Both the position numbers and the translations under genes were made by a program. Source: Citrobacter arsenatis (lineage in GTDB: Bacteria > Pseudomonadota > Gammaproteobacteria > Enterobacterales > Enterobacteriaceae). Taken from it: a DNA stretch of 64,000 bases. The DNA lies in assembly GCF_004353845.1 (NCBI RefSeq), contig NZ_CP037864.1, forward strand, positions 4,154,001 to 4,218,000. Direction: 5' to 3'. The notes under the pieces were generated by a model. The model worked only from the letters and a program-made list of their open reading frames with translations, was not told the DNA's origin and searched no databases. This document shows positions 1 through 8,480 of the stretch, in pieces (the stretch's first letter is position 1; each line of letters opens with the position of its first letter).

Positions 1-1
1 G

Positions 2-343
2 CTGTTAATCGAAGCCAAAATACAACCGCGCGATATCGCCTTCCTCCATCCGGGCCAGCACGCGATGGTGAAATTTACCGCTTACGATTACACCATCTAT
101 GGTGGCCTGCAAGGCGAAGTGGTGCAGATAAGTCCAGACACCGTTACCGACAAGCAGGGACGGAGCTTTTATATTGTGCGTTTGCAAACGGACAAAAATT
201 ACCTGGGAACAAAAGAGCATCCGATGCTGATCATTCCCGGCATGGTGGCGAGCGTCGATATTCTCACCGGTAAGAAAACGATTCTGAGCTATCTGTTAAA
301 ACCGATTATTCGCGCACGCGCGGAGGCACTCAGAGAACGTTAA
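2..343 (+). CDS. Type I secretion periplasmic adaptor (HlyD family), C-terminal fragment
   Basis: The open frame runs in from the left edge and ends in TAA, so only the last 113 residues are present. The sequence is typical of the C-terminal beta-barrel and membrane-proximal part of HlyD-type membrane fusion proteins, which link an inner-membrane ABC exporter to a TolC-like outer-membrane channel. Visible signatures are the 'QPRDIAFLHPGQHA' stretch, the 'GMVASVDILTGKKTILSYL' segment and a final basic tail. Such adaptors usually export large adhesins or RTX proteins, but the substrate and ABC partner lie outside the window. The gene is convergent with the Crp-like regulator that follows. Family assignment is firm; the exported substrate is unknown. 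Confidence 0.85.
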   Translation: MLIEAKIQPRDIAFLHPGQHAMVKFTAYDYTIYGGLQGEVVQISPDTVTDKQGRSFYIVRLQTDKNYLGTKEHPMLIIPGMVASVDILTGKKTILSYLLKPIIRARAEALRER

Positions 344-349
344 TCGGTT

Positions 350-379
350 GTGCTCCCTTTCATTATTGTTAGGGAGCAC
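350..379. terminator. Stem-loop between convergent genes
   Basis: A perfect 9-bp inverted repeat (GTGCTCCCT / AGGGAGCAC) with a 12-nt loop lies between the stop codons of the two convergent genes. There is no strong T tract on either side, so it is a weak or bidirectional terminator candidate rather than a classical one. Confidence 0.55.
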
Positions 380-384
380 AGAGA

Positions 385-990
385 TTATAACGGCGTGCAA
401 AAAGAAAGTTTTCCGCGATTCAGGGTGATTTTCCCGTCATTAACCAGCTCCTGTAACACCTTATGGATGGCGCTGCGTGAGATATGATTGCGGGTCAAAA
501 TAAAGGTATACACGGATGTTTTCTCTCGGACATCGGGTTCCATCGCCCAGATATATTTCACGTGCTCAATAATCTGCTCGCGAATAGTACGATGTGACTG
601 CAACGCTTCCCGCTGGAAATAACGCTGAAGATGGTGCGTTAAGATATCAAACGCCTGCTTCCATAAGTTTTTAGCGGTAAACAGGAGATCGGCATTTTGC
701 ACGCTCATCGCCCACATCTCGCAATCGGTATCACAACGTAAATAGTGTCCTGCCACTTCCGTACGCATTTGTGGCAGGCCGAGAATAGCCGGTGCAGAAA
801 TACTCACGGTGACTAAGTCATTTTCCACACGATAAACAGAGACAGTCCCTTTCTCCAAAAACAAGATATTGCCATCAATCTTCAAATCAATACGCTGACG
901 TTTTTTGCGTAACGACAGCCAGGCATTATCCGACTTCTTCATTTCATCGCCAACGAGCACTACAGCATTTTCAATTTCTTTCTGGAACAT
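385..990 (-). CDS. Crp/Fnr-like winged-helix transcriptional regulator (IprA/YaiV-like)
   Basis: A 201-residue protein with a Crp-type layout: an N-terminal beta-rich sensor-like part (about residues 1-120, degenerate for cyclic-nucleotide binding) and a C-terminal helix-turn-helix (about 140-195, containing 'SVYTFILTRNHISRSAIHKVLQELV'-type spacing with a basic end). It resembles the enterobacterial YaiV/IprA group of regulators that lack the cAMP-binding residues. It is convergent with the secretion adaptor and divergent from the ToxR-like gene, so it may control either. The ATG at 990 is the only good start near the N-terminus. The targets are not known from the sequence. Confidence 0.7.
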   Translation of the reverse strand: MFQKEIENAVVLVGDEMKKSDNAWLSLRKKRQRIDLKIDGNILFLEKGTVSVYRVENDLVTVSISAPAILGLPQMRTEVAGHYLRCDTDCEMWAMSVQNADLLFTAKNLWKQAFDILTHHLQRYFQREALQSHRTIREQIIEHVKYIWAMEPDVREKTSVYTFILTRNHISRSAIHKVLQELVNDGKITLNRGKLSFCTPL

Positions 991-1444
991 GGGACTCTCT
1001 ACCGCAAATTAAGGCTTTGTCTAAACGAGGGTAAATTTACTCAGCACGAAAAATAAATGTCAGCCTACAAACAAGCTGACATTTATTCCCATCTACATCT
1101 ACCACCGACATTCCCTGGTGCCGTTGACGCGTTCAGGCTCATGCTGTTTTCGCGTGGTGGTGCCGGGCAGTATAGGGCGCTGTCCATAAAGAATTAATGG
1201 CAATCATCTTTGTCGACATTATTTCATCTTTCTGTTCTTTGCGAAGTAGCCAAAAAGACACAATTCATTGATTTTTATATGGTTTATTTTCATTAAAAAG
1301 TTATCACTATTGTTATATTATGATACTAAATTGAAACACTTAGCGGTTCCCTTTGTAGAGTCGGGGCCATACTGGTGGTCTTTATAGGCTAAGTGGTATC
1401 ATGGCTCTCCAGCCGCCTGGCGCATCAGCAAGAGTAGAGACATT
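991..1444. other. Long divergent intergenic region
   Basis: This 454-bp AT-rich spacer separates two divergent regulator genes and should hold their promoters. It contains one long perfect inverted repeat (1052-1087) and a GC-richer block around 1130-1180. I see no convincing ORF, RNA gene or repeat family member in the rest. Confidence 0.5.
1052..1087. promoter_or_regulatory. 13-bp perfect inverted repeat, possible operator
   Basis: AATAAATGTCAGC (1052-1064) and its exact reverse complement (1075-1087) flank a 10-nt spacer. It lies about 60-100 bp upstream of the Crp-like gene and 360 bp upstream of the ToxR-like gene. The arms are long for a protein operator and lack a T tract for a terminator, so the role is open. 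Confidence 0.5.
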
Positions 1445-2230
1445 ATGTCTGAGACTGGCAATGTCAGTTATCTGATTGAAAAAATAATAATATTTACGCC
1501 AGCGACGCAATGTCTGGCGCGGGTGGATCAACCCAATCAGCGGATAAAACTCAAACACTCGGCGTCATTATGTCTTTTATTACTTATTCAACATCGCGGA
1601 CAAGTGGTTTCACAAAACGAACTGCTGGAATTCGGCTGGGGTAAAAATCACCGTCAGGTGAGCTTCAATGCCTTTTATCAAAGCATTCTCTCTTTGCGTA
1701 AAAGCCTGCTACAGCTGGAGCTGGAACAACCGCTTATCACCACAATCCCCCGCAGAGGGCTGATCATTCAGGACGAGTTTGATATTCAGGTGATTGAAAC
1801 GCCGGAGGAGAGCGCTTCTTCTACCGTTGAACCTTTAGCACCGGATGCCGCCATCGAAGAACTGTTAGCTGGCACACCACGCCAACCATTGATAACCACT
1901 GCAGAAACGGTAATGCTGACCATTACCCTGATAATTTGCGTGCTTATATTGTATCCGTGGCAAACCAACGATAACTATTTCTCCGGCTATATCGCCGCAG
2001 GCAATGCACCTACTGACTGTCAGTATTATTTTAATAATGATGCCAGTAATTTCTCCCGACATACCGCGTTTATCGACAAAAATCCGGGACTGTGCCAAAG
2101 CCATAAATTTATCTATATCACCACCTACCCTGAATCCAAGAAATTGTCCGTGCTTGTGTGTCGCTCACCGATGAAAGCGAGGCAGGAAAACGCCTGTCAG
2201 TCGGTTTATTTTCCACGGTATGATAGCTAA
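1445..2230 (+). CDS. ToxR/CadC-like membrane-anchored transcriptional regulator
   Basis: A 261-residue protein with an N-terminal OmpR/PhoB-type winged helix (about residues 10-110; 'ASLCLLLLIQHRGQVVSQNELLEFGW' region followed by 'FNAFYQSILSLRKSL' and a 'TIPRRGL' wing). An acidic linker follows, then one membrane segment (about 158-178) and a short periplasmic domain containing four cysteines. This is the ToxR/CadC one-component layout: DNA binding in the cytoplasm, signal sensing in the periplasm. The stop codon overlaps the start of the next gene by one base, indicating translational coupling. Its position beside a type I secretion gene suggests control of a surface or secreted factor, which is inference. 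Confidence 0.82.
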   Translation: MSETGNVSYLIEKIIIFTPATQCLARVDQPNQRIKLKHSASLCLLLLIQHRGQVVSQNELLEFGWGKNHRQVSFNAFYQSILSLRKSLLQLELEQPLITTIPRRGLIIQDEFDIQVIETPEESASSTVEPLAPDAAIEELLAGTPRQPLITTAETVMLTITLIICVLILYPWQTNDNYFSGYIAAGNAPTDCQYYFNNDASNFSRHTAFIDKNPGLCQSHKFIYITTYPESKKLSVLVCRSPMKARQENACQSVYFPRYDS

Positions 2231-2742
2231 TGAATCTTTATCCCAGAACGTCCCGCATTCAGACTGGTATTATCCTGCTGCTTTGTTTTGTTACGCTAAT
2301 TGTCGCCGTGGTCTATCGGTACAGTAAAAACAATGGCGAGTTACATAATCTGACCTGCCGCTCAGCCATCGAAATTGTCCGTAATACCACCTCATTTCGT
2401 GGCATCATTGATATAAAAACCGGCGGCAGCAAAGGTATTGTGAATATTGATGGCATTATCAAAGATGCCGAAAATAATGAACAGACCGTGCAACGCATGG
2501 TGCTTTTTACGCAATCCAGCTACGGCTCAAGCCCGGTCTGGATTTCACAGAAAATCCAGATCTCTAATCGCGAAACGGCACCCGCCACTCTCATTCAGGA
2601 CTTGCTCCCCGACTTTTTCCTGACCAACACCAGCGTATCCAACGTCGATTTTTTTGCGCTAAATAGCGAGACGTATCTGATTACCAAAGAGGGGATACCG
2701 TATCTCTACTGCCAGAACTATGCGTTGCCGGAAAATGAATAA
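2230..2742 (+). CDS. Small membrane-anchored periplasmic partner protein (ToxS-like role)
   Basis: A 170-residue protein with one N-terminal membrane segment (about residues 12-30) and a periplasmic domain with two cysteines, one just after the membrane segment and one near the C-terminus. Its ATG overlaps the TAA of the ToxR/CadC-like gene (TAATG), the arrangement of regulator-effector pairs such as ToxR-ToxS and PsaE-PsaF, where the small partner stabilises the sensor. I do not recognise the family by sequence. The role is inferred from topology and coupling only. Confidence 0.65.
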   Translation: MNLYPRTSRIQTGIILLLCFVTLIVAVVYRYSKNNGELHNLTCRSAIEIVRNTTSFRGIIDIKTGGSKGIVNIDGIIKDAENNEQTVQRMVLFTQSSYGSSPVWISQKIQISNRETAPATLIQDLLPDFFLTNTSVSNVDFFALNSETYLITKEGIPYLYCQNYALPENE

Positions 2743-2948
2743 TCAGGATGCGTTCTGGCGGCAAAACCTACGGGTGAATCTCAGTCGTTGTCGGTGATAA
2801 GATAGGCCATTCTGGCCGAGCTAAAGCTCGTGGTTACTGCCCTTCTGGCGGCTTTCGAATAACAAATTTGTGGGTTTATGTGAGTTTCCAGGGGCTCATG
2901 TGAGACTGCCCAAGTACCCAAAAAGATTAAAAAAAGAGCAAAAACGAT

Positions 2949-5516
2949 ATGAAAGAGTCACTTGATACGGACTTCACCAACCATACCCCAATGATGCAGC
3001 AGTATCTCAAGCTGAAGGCTCAGCACCCGGAGATACTGTTGTTTTACCGCATGGGCGACTTTTACGAACTGTTTTATGATGACGCGAAACGCGCGTCTCA
3101 GTTGCTTGATATCTCCCTGACCAAACGCGGCGCGTCTGCGGGCGAGCCAATCCCGATGGCGGGCATTCCTCATCATGCGGTAGAAAACTACCTCGCCAAG
3201 CTGGTCAATCAGGGTGAGTCCGTTGCTATTTGTGAGCAAATTGGCGATCCGGCGACCAGCAAAGGTCCGGTTGAGCGCAAAGTGGTGCGTATTGTCACGC
3301 CTGGCACCATCAGTGATGAAGCACTGCTGCAGGAACGTCAGGACAACCTGCTGGCTGCCATCTGGCAGGACAGTAAAGGTTATGGTTACGCAACGCTTGA
3401 TATCAGCTCCGGGCGTTTTCGCGTCAGTGAACCCGCTGACCGCGAAACGATGGCCGCTGAATTGCAGCGCACCAACCCCGCGGAACTGCTGTATGCCGAG
3501 GATTTCGCCGAAACCTCACTGATTGAGGGGCGTCGCGGCCTGCGTCGTCGCCCGCTGTGGGAATTTGAAATTGATACCGCCCGCCAGCAGTTAAACCTGC
3601 AGTTTGGCACGCGGGATTTAATCGGCTTTGGCGTGGAAAACGCCCCGCGCGGGCTCTGCGCAGCCGGTTGTCTGTTGCAGTACGTAAAAGATACCCAGCG
3701 CACCTCGCTGCCGCATATTCGTTCCATCACCATGGAGCGCCAGCAGGACAGCATCATCATGGACGCCGCCACGCGCCGCAACCTGGAAATCACCCAGAAC
3801 CTGGCGGGCGGCTTTGAAAACACGCTGGCGTCAGTTCTCGACTGCACCGTGACGCCGATGGGCAGTCGTATGCTCAAGCGCTGGCTGCATATGCCGGTGC
3901 GCGACACCAAAATCCTCACCGAGCGCCAACAGACCATCGGCGCGCTGCAGGATACCACCAGCGAATTACAACCCGTACTGCGTCAGGTAGGTGACCTGGA
4001 GCGTATTCTGGCGCGTCTGGCCCTGCGCACCGCGCGCCCGCGCGATCTGGCCCGTATGCGTCATGCTTTCCAGCAATTACCAGAACTACGCGCACAGTTG
4101 GAAAACGTAGTCAGTGCCCCGGTGCAGATGCTGCGCGAGAAAATGGGTGAGTTTACCGAGCTGCGTGAACTGCTGGAGCGCGCCGTGGTGGAAACGCCGC
4201 CGGTGCTGGTACGCGACGGCGGCGTCATTGCCCCGGGCTATAACGAAGAACTGGATGAGTGGCGAGCGCTGGCTGATGGCGCAACCGACTACCTCGACCG
4301 ACTGGAAATCCGCGAACGCGAACGCACCGGTCTGGATACGCTGAAAGTCGGGTTTAACGCCGTACACGGCTACTACATTCAGATCAGTCGCGGGCAAAGC
4401 CATCTGGCGCCGATTAACTACGTGCGTCGCCAGACGTTGAAAAACGCCGAACGCTACATTATTCCGGAACTGAAAGAGTACGAAGACAAAGTTTTGACCT
4501 CAAAAGGCAAAGCGCTGGCGCTGGAAAAACAGCTATACGACGAACTGTTCGACATGCTGCTGCCGCACCTGGCTGATTTACAACAGAGCGCCAGCGCGTT
4601 GGCGGAACTGGACGTACTGGTCAACCTCGCAGAACGTGCTTATACCCTGAATTACACCTGCCCGACCTTCACCGACAAGCCTGGTATTCGTATTACCGAG
4701 GGACGTCATCCGGTGGTGGAACAGGTGCTGACCGAGCCGTTTATCGCCAACCCGCTTAACCTCTCGCCTCAGCGGCGGATGCTGATCATCACCGGCCCGA
4801 ACATGGGGGGTAAAAGTACCTATATGCGCCAGACCGCGTTGATTGCTCTGCTGGCCTATATCGGCAGCTACGTTCCGGCGCAGAAAGTGGAGATTGGGCC
4901 TATCGACCGCATCTTTACCCGCGTGGGCGCGGCGGATGATCTGGCATCTGGTCGTTCCACCTTCATGGTAGAAATGACTGAAACCGCCAACATTCTGCAC
5001 AACGCCACCGAGAACAGCCTGGTGCTGATGGATGAGATTGGGCGCGGTACCTCCACCTACGACGGCCTGTCGCTGGCGTGGGCGTGCGCGGAAAACCTGG
5101 CCAATAAAATCAAAGCATTAACGTTATTTGCCACCCACTACTTCGAACTGACTCAGTTACCGGAGAAGATGGAGGGCGTAGCAAATGTGCATCTGGACGC
5201 ACTAGAGCACGGCGATACCATCGCCTTCATGCACAGCGTACAGGATGGTGCGGCGAGCAAGAGTTATGGCCTGGCGGTCGCAGCCCTGGCGGGCGTGCCG
5301 AAAGAGGTGATTAAACGCGCGCGGCAAAAACTGCGCGAACTGGAAAGCATCGCGCCGAATGTTGCCGCAACCCAAGTCGACGGTACGCAGATGTCGCTGT
5401 TGTCGGTTCCGGAAGAAACGTCACCCGCCGTTGAAGCGCTGGAAAATCTCGACCCGGATTCGCTAACGCCTCGCCAGGCGCTGGAGTGGATCTACCGGTT
5501 GAAGAGTCTGGTGTAA
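2949..5516 (+). CDS. mutS: DNA mismatch repair protein MutS
   Basis: An 855-residue protein, full length for enteric MutS. MutS dimers bind base mismatches and small loops and recruit MutL in an ATP-dependent way. The mismatch-reading Phe-X-Glu is present (F38-Y39-E40 in 'RMGDFYELFY'), followed by the connector, lever/clamp and the C-terminal ABC ATPase. The ATPase shows Walker A 'GPNMGGKST' near residue 616, the 'DEIGRGTSTYDG' Walker B/D-loop region and the 'FATHYFELT' switch. The helix-turn-helix dimer end and the C-terminal tetramer tail (ending 'LEWIYRLKSLV') are intact. The start at 2949 gives the conserved N-terminus; upstream is an AT-rich leader. The mutS-rpoS interval that follows is known to vary among enterics. 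Confidence 0.98.
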   Translation: MKESLDTDFTNHTPMMQQYLKLKAQHPEILLFYRMGDFYELFYDDAKRASQLLDISLTKRGASAGEPIPMAGIPHHAVENYLAKLVNQGESVAICEQIGDPATSKGPVERKVVRIVTPGTISDEALLQERQDNLLAAIWQDSKGYGYATLDISSGRFRVSEPADRETMAAELQRTNPAELLYAEDFAETSLIEGRRGLRRRPLWEFEIDTARQQLNLQFGTRDLIGFGVENAPRGLCAAGCLLQYVKDTQRTSLPHIRSITMERQQDSIIMDAATRRNLEITQNLAGGFENTLASVLDCTVTPMGSRMLKRWLHMPVRDTKILTERQQTIGALQDTTSELQPVLRQVGDLERILARLALRTARPRDLARMRHAFQQLPELRAQLENVVSAPVQMLREKMGEFTELRELLERAVVETPPVLVRDGGVIAPGYNEELDEWRALADGATDYLDRLEIRERERTGLDTLKVGFNAVHGYYIQISRGQSHLAPINYVRRQTLKNAERYIIPELKEYEDKVLTSKGKALALEKQLYDELFDMLLPHLADLQQSASALAELDVLVNLAERAYTLNYTCPTFTDKPGIRITEGRHPVVEQVLTEPFIANPLNLSPQRRMLIITGPNMGGKSTYMRQTALIALLAYIGSYVPAQKVEIGPIDRIFTRVGAADDLASGRSTFMVEMTETANILHNATENSLVLMDEIGRGTSTYDGLSLAWACAENLANKIKALTLFATHYFELTQLPEKMEGVANVHLDALEHGDTIAFMHSVQDGAASKSYGLAVAALAGVPKEVIKRARQKLRELESIAPNVAATQVDGTQMSLLSVPEETSPAVEALENLDPDSLTPRQALEWIYRLKSLV

Positions 5517-5525
5517 CGTTGTAAT

Positions 5526-5551
5526 GCCCGATGGCGCTTTGCTTATCGGGC
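5526..5551. repeat. REP element after mutS
   Basis: GCCCGAT and ATCGGGC arms enclose a short loop, the usual REP palindrome. It sits 10 bp past the mutS stop, where such elements commonly stabilise the 3' end of the message. Confidence 0.75.
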
Positions 5552-5597
5552 GCGCACGCCGAAAATGGGTACAAGAGGCCGAAACCAGGCCATCAAT

Positions 5598-5617
5598 ACG
5601 CGGGGTTTCCCCCGCGT
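5598..5617 (-). terminator. GC-rich hairpin downstream of the hok relic
   Basis: ACGCGGGG and CCCCGCGT pair with a 4-nt loop immediately downstream of the hok stop codon on the minus strand. It probably formed the 3' structure of the old hok mRNA. Confidence 0.5.
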
Positions 5618-5622
5618 TGTTG

Positions 5623-5766
5623 CTACTTCTTCGGTTCGTAAGCGAGAACAGCTTTAAACTCCATATTACGCTCTTTGATACTTAACTCGCACAGCGAATC
5701 TCGTACCATTAACGTAAATCCCAGCACCGTGAAACACAGCACTACAATCGCCACCAGGGCATATTT
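5623..5766 (-). pseudogene. Hok-family type I toxin, start codon lost
   Basis: The minus strand encodes 47 residues beginning KYALVAIVVLCFTVL and ending in '...KAVLAYEPKK', which is the HokE-type membrane toxin (hydrophobic helix, then RDSLCEL with the conserved cysteine). The three N-terminal residues including the Met are missing. The only nearby ATG (5762-5760) is out of frame and stops after six codons. The upstream minus-strand region to about 5905 still carries a hok mRNA-like 5' segment (CTTGAGGCTTTCTG) and other leader remnants. HokE is normally about 50 residues, so exactly the start appears deleted. No functional toxin can be predicted; an antisense sok RNA was not identified. Confidence 0.8.
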
Positions 5767-6021
5767 TGCCTCCCTGCAAAGAAGAGACTAACATCCAAAT
5801 GGTCTAGGTTTGAACGCTAGCCTCAGGTTGATAGAACTATCTCCTGGGGCTTTTGTCTTTCCGGGACCTTGCAAATGCTCAAAGCCCAGAAAGCCTCAAG
5901 CACCCGCCGCCATTCTATTCCAGGTGTTATCTCTTCGAACAAGTTATGCCATTTACTACGAGCCCGCTCGTAAAATGACAAGCCCCGGATATTCCGAGGC
6001 TTAATATTGATGCGTTGTCGT

Positions 6022-6048
6022 CCGGGTAAGGCGAAGCCGCACCCGGCA
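6022..6048. repeat. REP element before the decarboxylase operon end
   Basis: CCGGGT and ACCCGG arms surround a GGCGAAGCC core, a standard REP palindrome, between the hok relic and the 3' end of the decarboxylase operon. Confidence 0.65.
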
Positions 6049-6055
6049 ATGTTGA

Positions 6056-6292
6056 TTAGCGCTTATCTTCCGCCAGCAGCGGCGGAATACTCGGCACCAT
6101 CGGCGCGTCATCAATATCTTTTTGCGTCATGCGAAACGCTTGTGGGTAGTGCTCACGACTGGTACGGCGTAGCGGTTCGGTATTACGCCAGGTGTACAGA
6201 CAATGCTGGCACTGATATACCGTCCAGACACCTTTTACCGGCGAGTTTGCCATCACTTCAATATGTTCATCGGCACAACGTGGACAAATCAT
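6056..6292 (-). CDS. Non-oxidative hydroxyarylic acid decarboxylase, subunit D
   Basis: A 78-residue protein with two CxxC pairs (CPRC at residues 3-6 and CQHC near 28-31), suggesting a zinc ribbon. This is the small third subunit of hydroxyarylic acid decarboxylases (VdcD/KpdD/EcdD family), which remove the carboxyl group from 4-hydroxybenzoate- or vanillate-type acids. Its exact job is poorly understood. It ends the B-C-D operon, 10 bp after the subunit C stop. The family is clear from sequence and context; the substrate is not. Confidence 0.88.
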   Translation of the reverse strand: MICPRCADEHIEVMANSPVKGVWTVYQCQHCLYTWRNTEPLRRTSREHYPQAFRMTQKDIDDAPMVPSIPPLLAEDKR

Positions 6293-6302
6293 CTGCTACT
6301 CC

Positions 6303-7730
6303 TTATTTACGGTTGGCCAGCATGGCGGTCAGCTTTTCAGCCCAGGCTTTTGTTTCCGGTAAATCACATACCGGCTGGCTGTAGTGCCCACGGTTATCCG
6401 GCGCAACCGGCGTGGTGGCATCAATGATTAACTTATCGGTAATCCCTGCCGGACTGGAGCCCGGATCAAGTTCCAGCACCGACATATTCGGCAGTTGCAC
6501 CAGATCGCCCGCCGGATTGACCTTCGAAGACAGCGCCCACATCACCTGCGGCAGGTTGAACGGGTCAACGTCCTCATCAACCATAATCACCATTTTCACG
6601 TACCCCAGGCCATGCGGCGTGGTCATTGCGCGCAGCCCCACCGCGCGGGCAAAGCCGCCGTAACGTTTTTTGGTGGAGATAATCGCCAGCAAACCGTGGG
6701 TGTACATGGCGTTTACCGCCTGCACTTCCGGGAATTCGGCTTTCAGCTGTTGATAAAGCGGTACGCAGGTCGCCGGGCCCATCAGATAGTCAATTTCAGT
6801 CCACGGCATACCGAGGTACAGCGATTCAAAAATCGGTTTGGTGCGATAAGAGACTTTATCGATACGCACGACGGTCATGTTACGTCCACCGGAATAGTGC
6901 CCGGTAAACTCGCCAAACGGGCCTTCGATTTCACGCTTACGGCTTTCAATGACCCCTTCGAGGATCACTTCCGAACCCCAAGGCACGTCAAAGCCAGTGA
7001 GCGGTGCAGTAGCGATCGGGTACGGGCTTTCACGCAGTGCCCCGGCCATTTCGTATTCCGACTGATCGTACTTCAGCGGCGTGGCTCCCATCAGGGTGAT
7101 GATCGGATCGTTACCCAACGTGATGGCAATCGGCAGATCTTCACCGCGTTCTTCGGCTTTATGCAGGTGCAGCGCAATATCGTGCATCGGCACCGGTTGC
7201 AGGCCAAGCTTGCGTTTGCCCTTCACTTCCATACGGTAAATGCCGACGTTCTGTTTGCCGAAATTGTCTGGGTCCAGCGGATCGCGCGACACCACGCAGG
7301 CTTTATCGAGATAGAAACCGCCGTCGCCATCGTTCAGGCGAAACAGCGGCAGAATATCAAACAGGTTGATCTCATCACCATCAACACAGTTTTCAGCCCA
7401 CGCAGGGTTGGCGCGACGCTCCGGCGTAACCGGAAATTTATCCCAACGGCGGATAAACTCATCAATCTGTTTTTTCACCGGGGTATTTGGCGGCAGACCT
7501 AAAGAGATGGCGTGATTCTGCCACGAGCCGATGGTGTTCATCGCCACGCGGGCGTCGGTAAATCCACGAATATTGTCAAACCACAGCGCCGGGGCGCCGT
7601 CGCCAATACGCCCGGTTGCGTTGGCCGCCGCCGCCAGATCCGGCTCGGCGTTGACCTCTTCACTGATTTTCAGCAGTTGCCCCTGGTCGTCTAGCGCCTG
7701 CAAAAAGCTGCGCAAATCATCAAATGCCAT
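6303..7730 (-). CDS. UbiD-family hydroxyarylic acid decarboxylase, catalytic subunit C
   Basis: A 475-residue UbiD-family enzyme that uses prenylated FMN to decarboxylate phenolic acids (VdcC/KpdC/EcdC type). Typical UbiD segments are visible: 'GPFGEFTGHYS', the 'KPIFESLYLGMPWTEIDYLMG' stretch and 'IMVDEDVDPFN'. Its ATG overlaps the stop of the UbiX-like gene upstream by one base, so the two are translationally coupled. UbiD and UbiX partners are expected together because UbiX makes the cofactor. The mutS-rpoS interval also holds this operon in some pathogenic E. coli and Salmonella (from memory). Substrate, such as 4-hydroxybenzoate, protocatechuate or vanillate, cannot be fixed from sequence. 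Confidence 0.92.
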   Translation of the reverse strand: MAFDDLRSFLQALDDQGQLLKISEEVNAEPDLAAAANATGRIGDGAPALWFDNIRGFTDARVAMNTIGSWQNHAISLGLPPNTPVKKQIDEFIRRWDKFPVTPERRANPAWAENCVDGDEINLFDILPLFRLNDGDGGFYLDKACVVSRDPLDPDNFGKQNVGIYRMEVKGKRKLGLQPVPMHDIALHLHKAEERGEDLPIAITLGNDPIITLMGATPLKYDQSEYEMAGALRESPYPIATAPLTGFDVPWGSEVILEGVIESRKREIEGPFGEFTGHYSGGRNMTVVRIDKVSYRTKPIFESLYLGMPWTEIDYLMGPATCVPLYQQLKAEFPEVQAVNAMYTHGLLAIISTKKRYGGFARAVGLRAMTTPHGLGYVKMVIMVDEDVDPFNLPQVMWALSSKVNPAGDLVQLPNMSVLELDPGSSPAGITDKLIIDATTPVAPDNRGHYSQPVCDLPETKAWAEKLTAMLANRK

Positions 7731-8323
7731 TATTCATTCTCCTGTGCAAAATTCTGCGCCTGTCGTAATCCCTGCCAGCGACGGGCGTTGGGGTGTTCCA
7801 GACCAAACTGATCGAGCACGCGAGCCACAATGTGCTGCGTGATGTCATCGACCGTTTGTGGGTGGTTATAAAATGCGGGCATCGGCGGGACCATCGCGAC
7901 GCCCATGCGGGAAAGCGCGAGCATGTTTTCCAGATGAATAGTACTAAGCGGCATTTCACGCGGAACCAGCACCAGCTTGCGCCCTTCTTTCAGCACCACA
8001 TCAGCGGCACGCCCCACCAGCCCTTCCGCATAGCCCGCACGAATACCGGCCAGCGTTTTCATACTGCAGGGAATAATGATCATGCCGTCAGTACGAAACG
8101 ATCCGGAGGAGATGGTCGCCGCCTGATCCGCCGGATGGTGACAATAATCGGCCAACGCAGACACATCGCGGACGCTGTACGGCGTTTCCAGTTCAATAGT
8201 GGTTTTGGCCCACTTTGACAGCACCAGATGGGTTTCCACCTCGGGCATTTCTCGCAGCGCCTGCAATAGCGACACGCCAAGCGGTGCGCCGGTTGCCCCG
8301 GTCATTCCTACAATCAGTCTCAT
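7730..8323 (-). CDS. UbiX-family flavin prenyltransferase, subunit B
   Basis: A 197-residue protein beginning 'MRLIVGMTGATGAPLGV', the FMN-binding start of UbiX/Pad1 proteins. It attaches a dimethylallyl group to FMN, giving the prenylated flavin used by the UbiD-type subunit encoded next. Other UbiX marks are 'KTLAGIRAGYAEGLVGRAADV' and 'LVPREMPLSTIHLENML'. It is the first gene of the operon and is transcribed divergently from the MarR-type regulator; a palindrome lies 16 bp before its start codon. It is a dedicated paralogue of the housekeeping ubiX, which is not in this window. Confidence 0.93.
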   Translation of the reverse strand: MRLIVGMTGATGAPLGVSLLQALREMPEVETHLVLSKWAKTTIELETPYSVRDVSALADYCHHPADQAATISSGSFRTDGMIIIPCSMKTLAGIRAGYAEGLVGRAADVVLKEGRKLVLVPREMPLSTIHLENMLALSRMGVAMVPPMPAFYNHPQTVDDITQHIVARVLDQFGLEHPNARRWQGLRQAQNFAQENE

Positions 8324-8338
8324 TTAACCCTCAAATTC

Positions 8339-8352
8339 GTTCGTGTACGAAC
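8339..8352. promoter_or_regulatory. Palindromic operator candidate for the MarR-type regulator
   Basis: GTTCG-TGTA-CGAAC is a perfect inverted repeat 16 bp upstream of the UbiX-like start and within the divergent promoter region. The size and place are typical for a MarR-family operator. Binding is inferred. Confidence 0.55.
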
Positions 8353-8480
8353 ATTTTGCTAAAATACTCCCTCGATGCATTCCGGGCAAGAGCGCCTCGC
8401 ACAGATCGCTAAAGCAGCAATGGTTAAACTATGACGCGTTACCCGTTATAATAGAGACTGACAGGAATTCCGGAGTTCTC

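Noticed and set aside
2743..2948. Possible small gene between the ToxS-like gene and mutS
   Set aside because: No frame with a ribosome site; the short GAGCT/AGCTC palindrome near 2818 is too weak to call a terminator.
6495..7502. 335-codon open frame opposite the UbiD-like decarboxylase gene
   Set aside because: Arg/His-rich antisense shadow of a clear UbiD-family gene.
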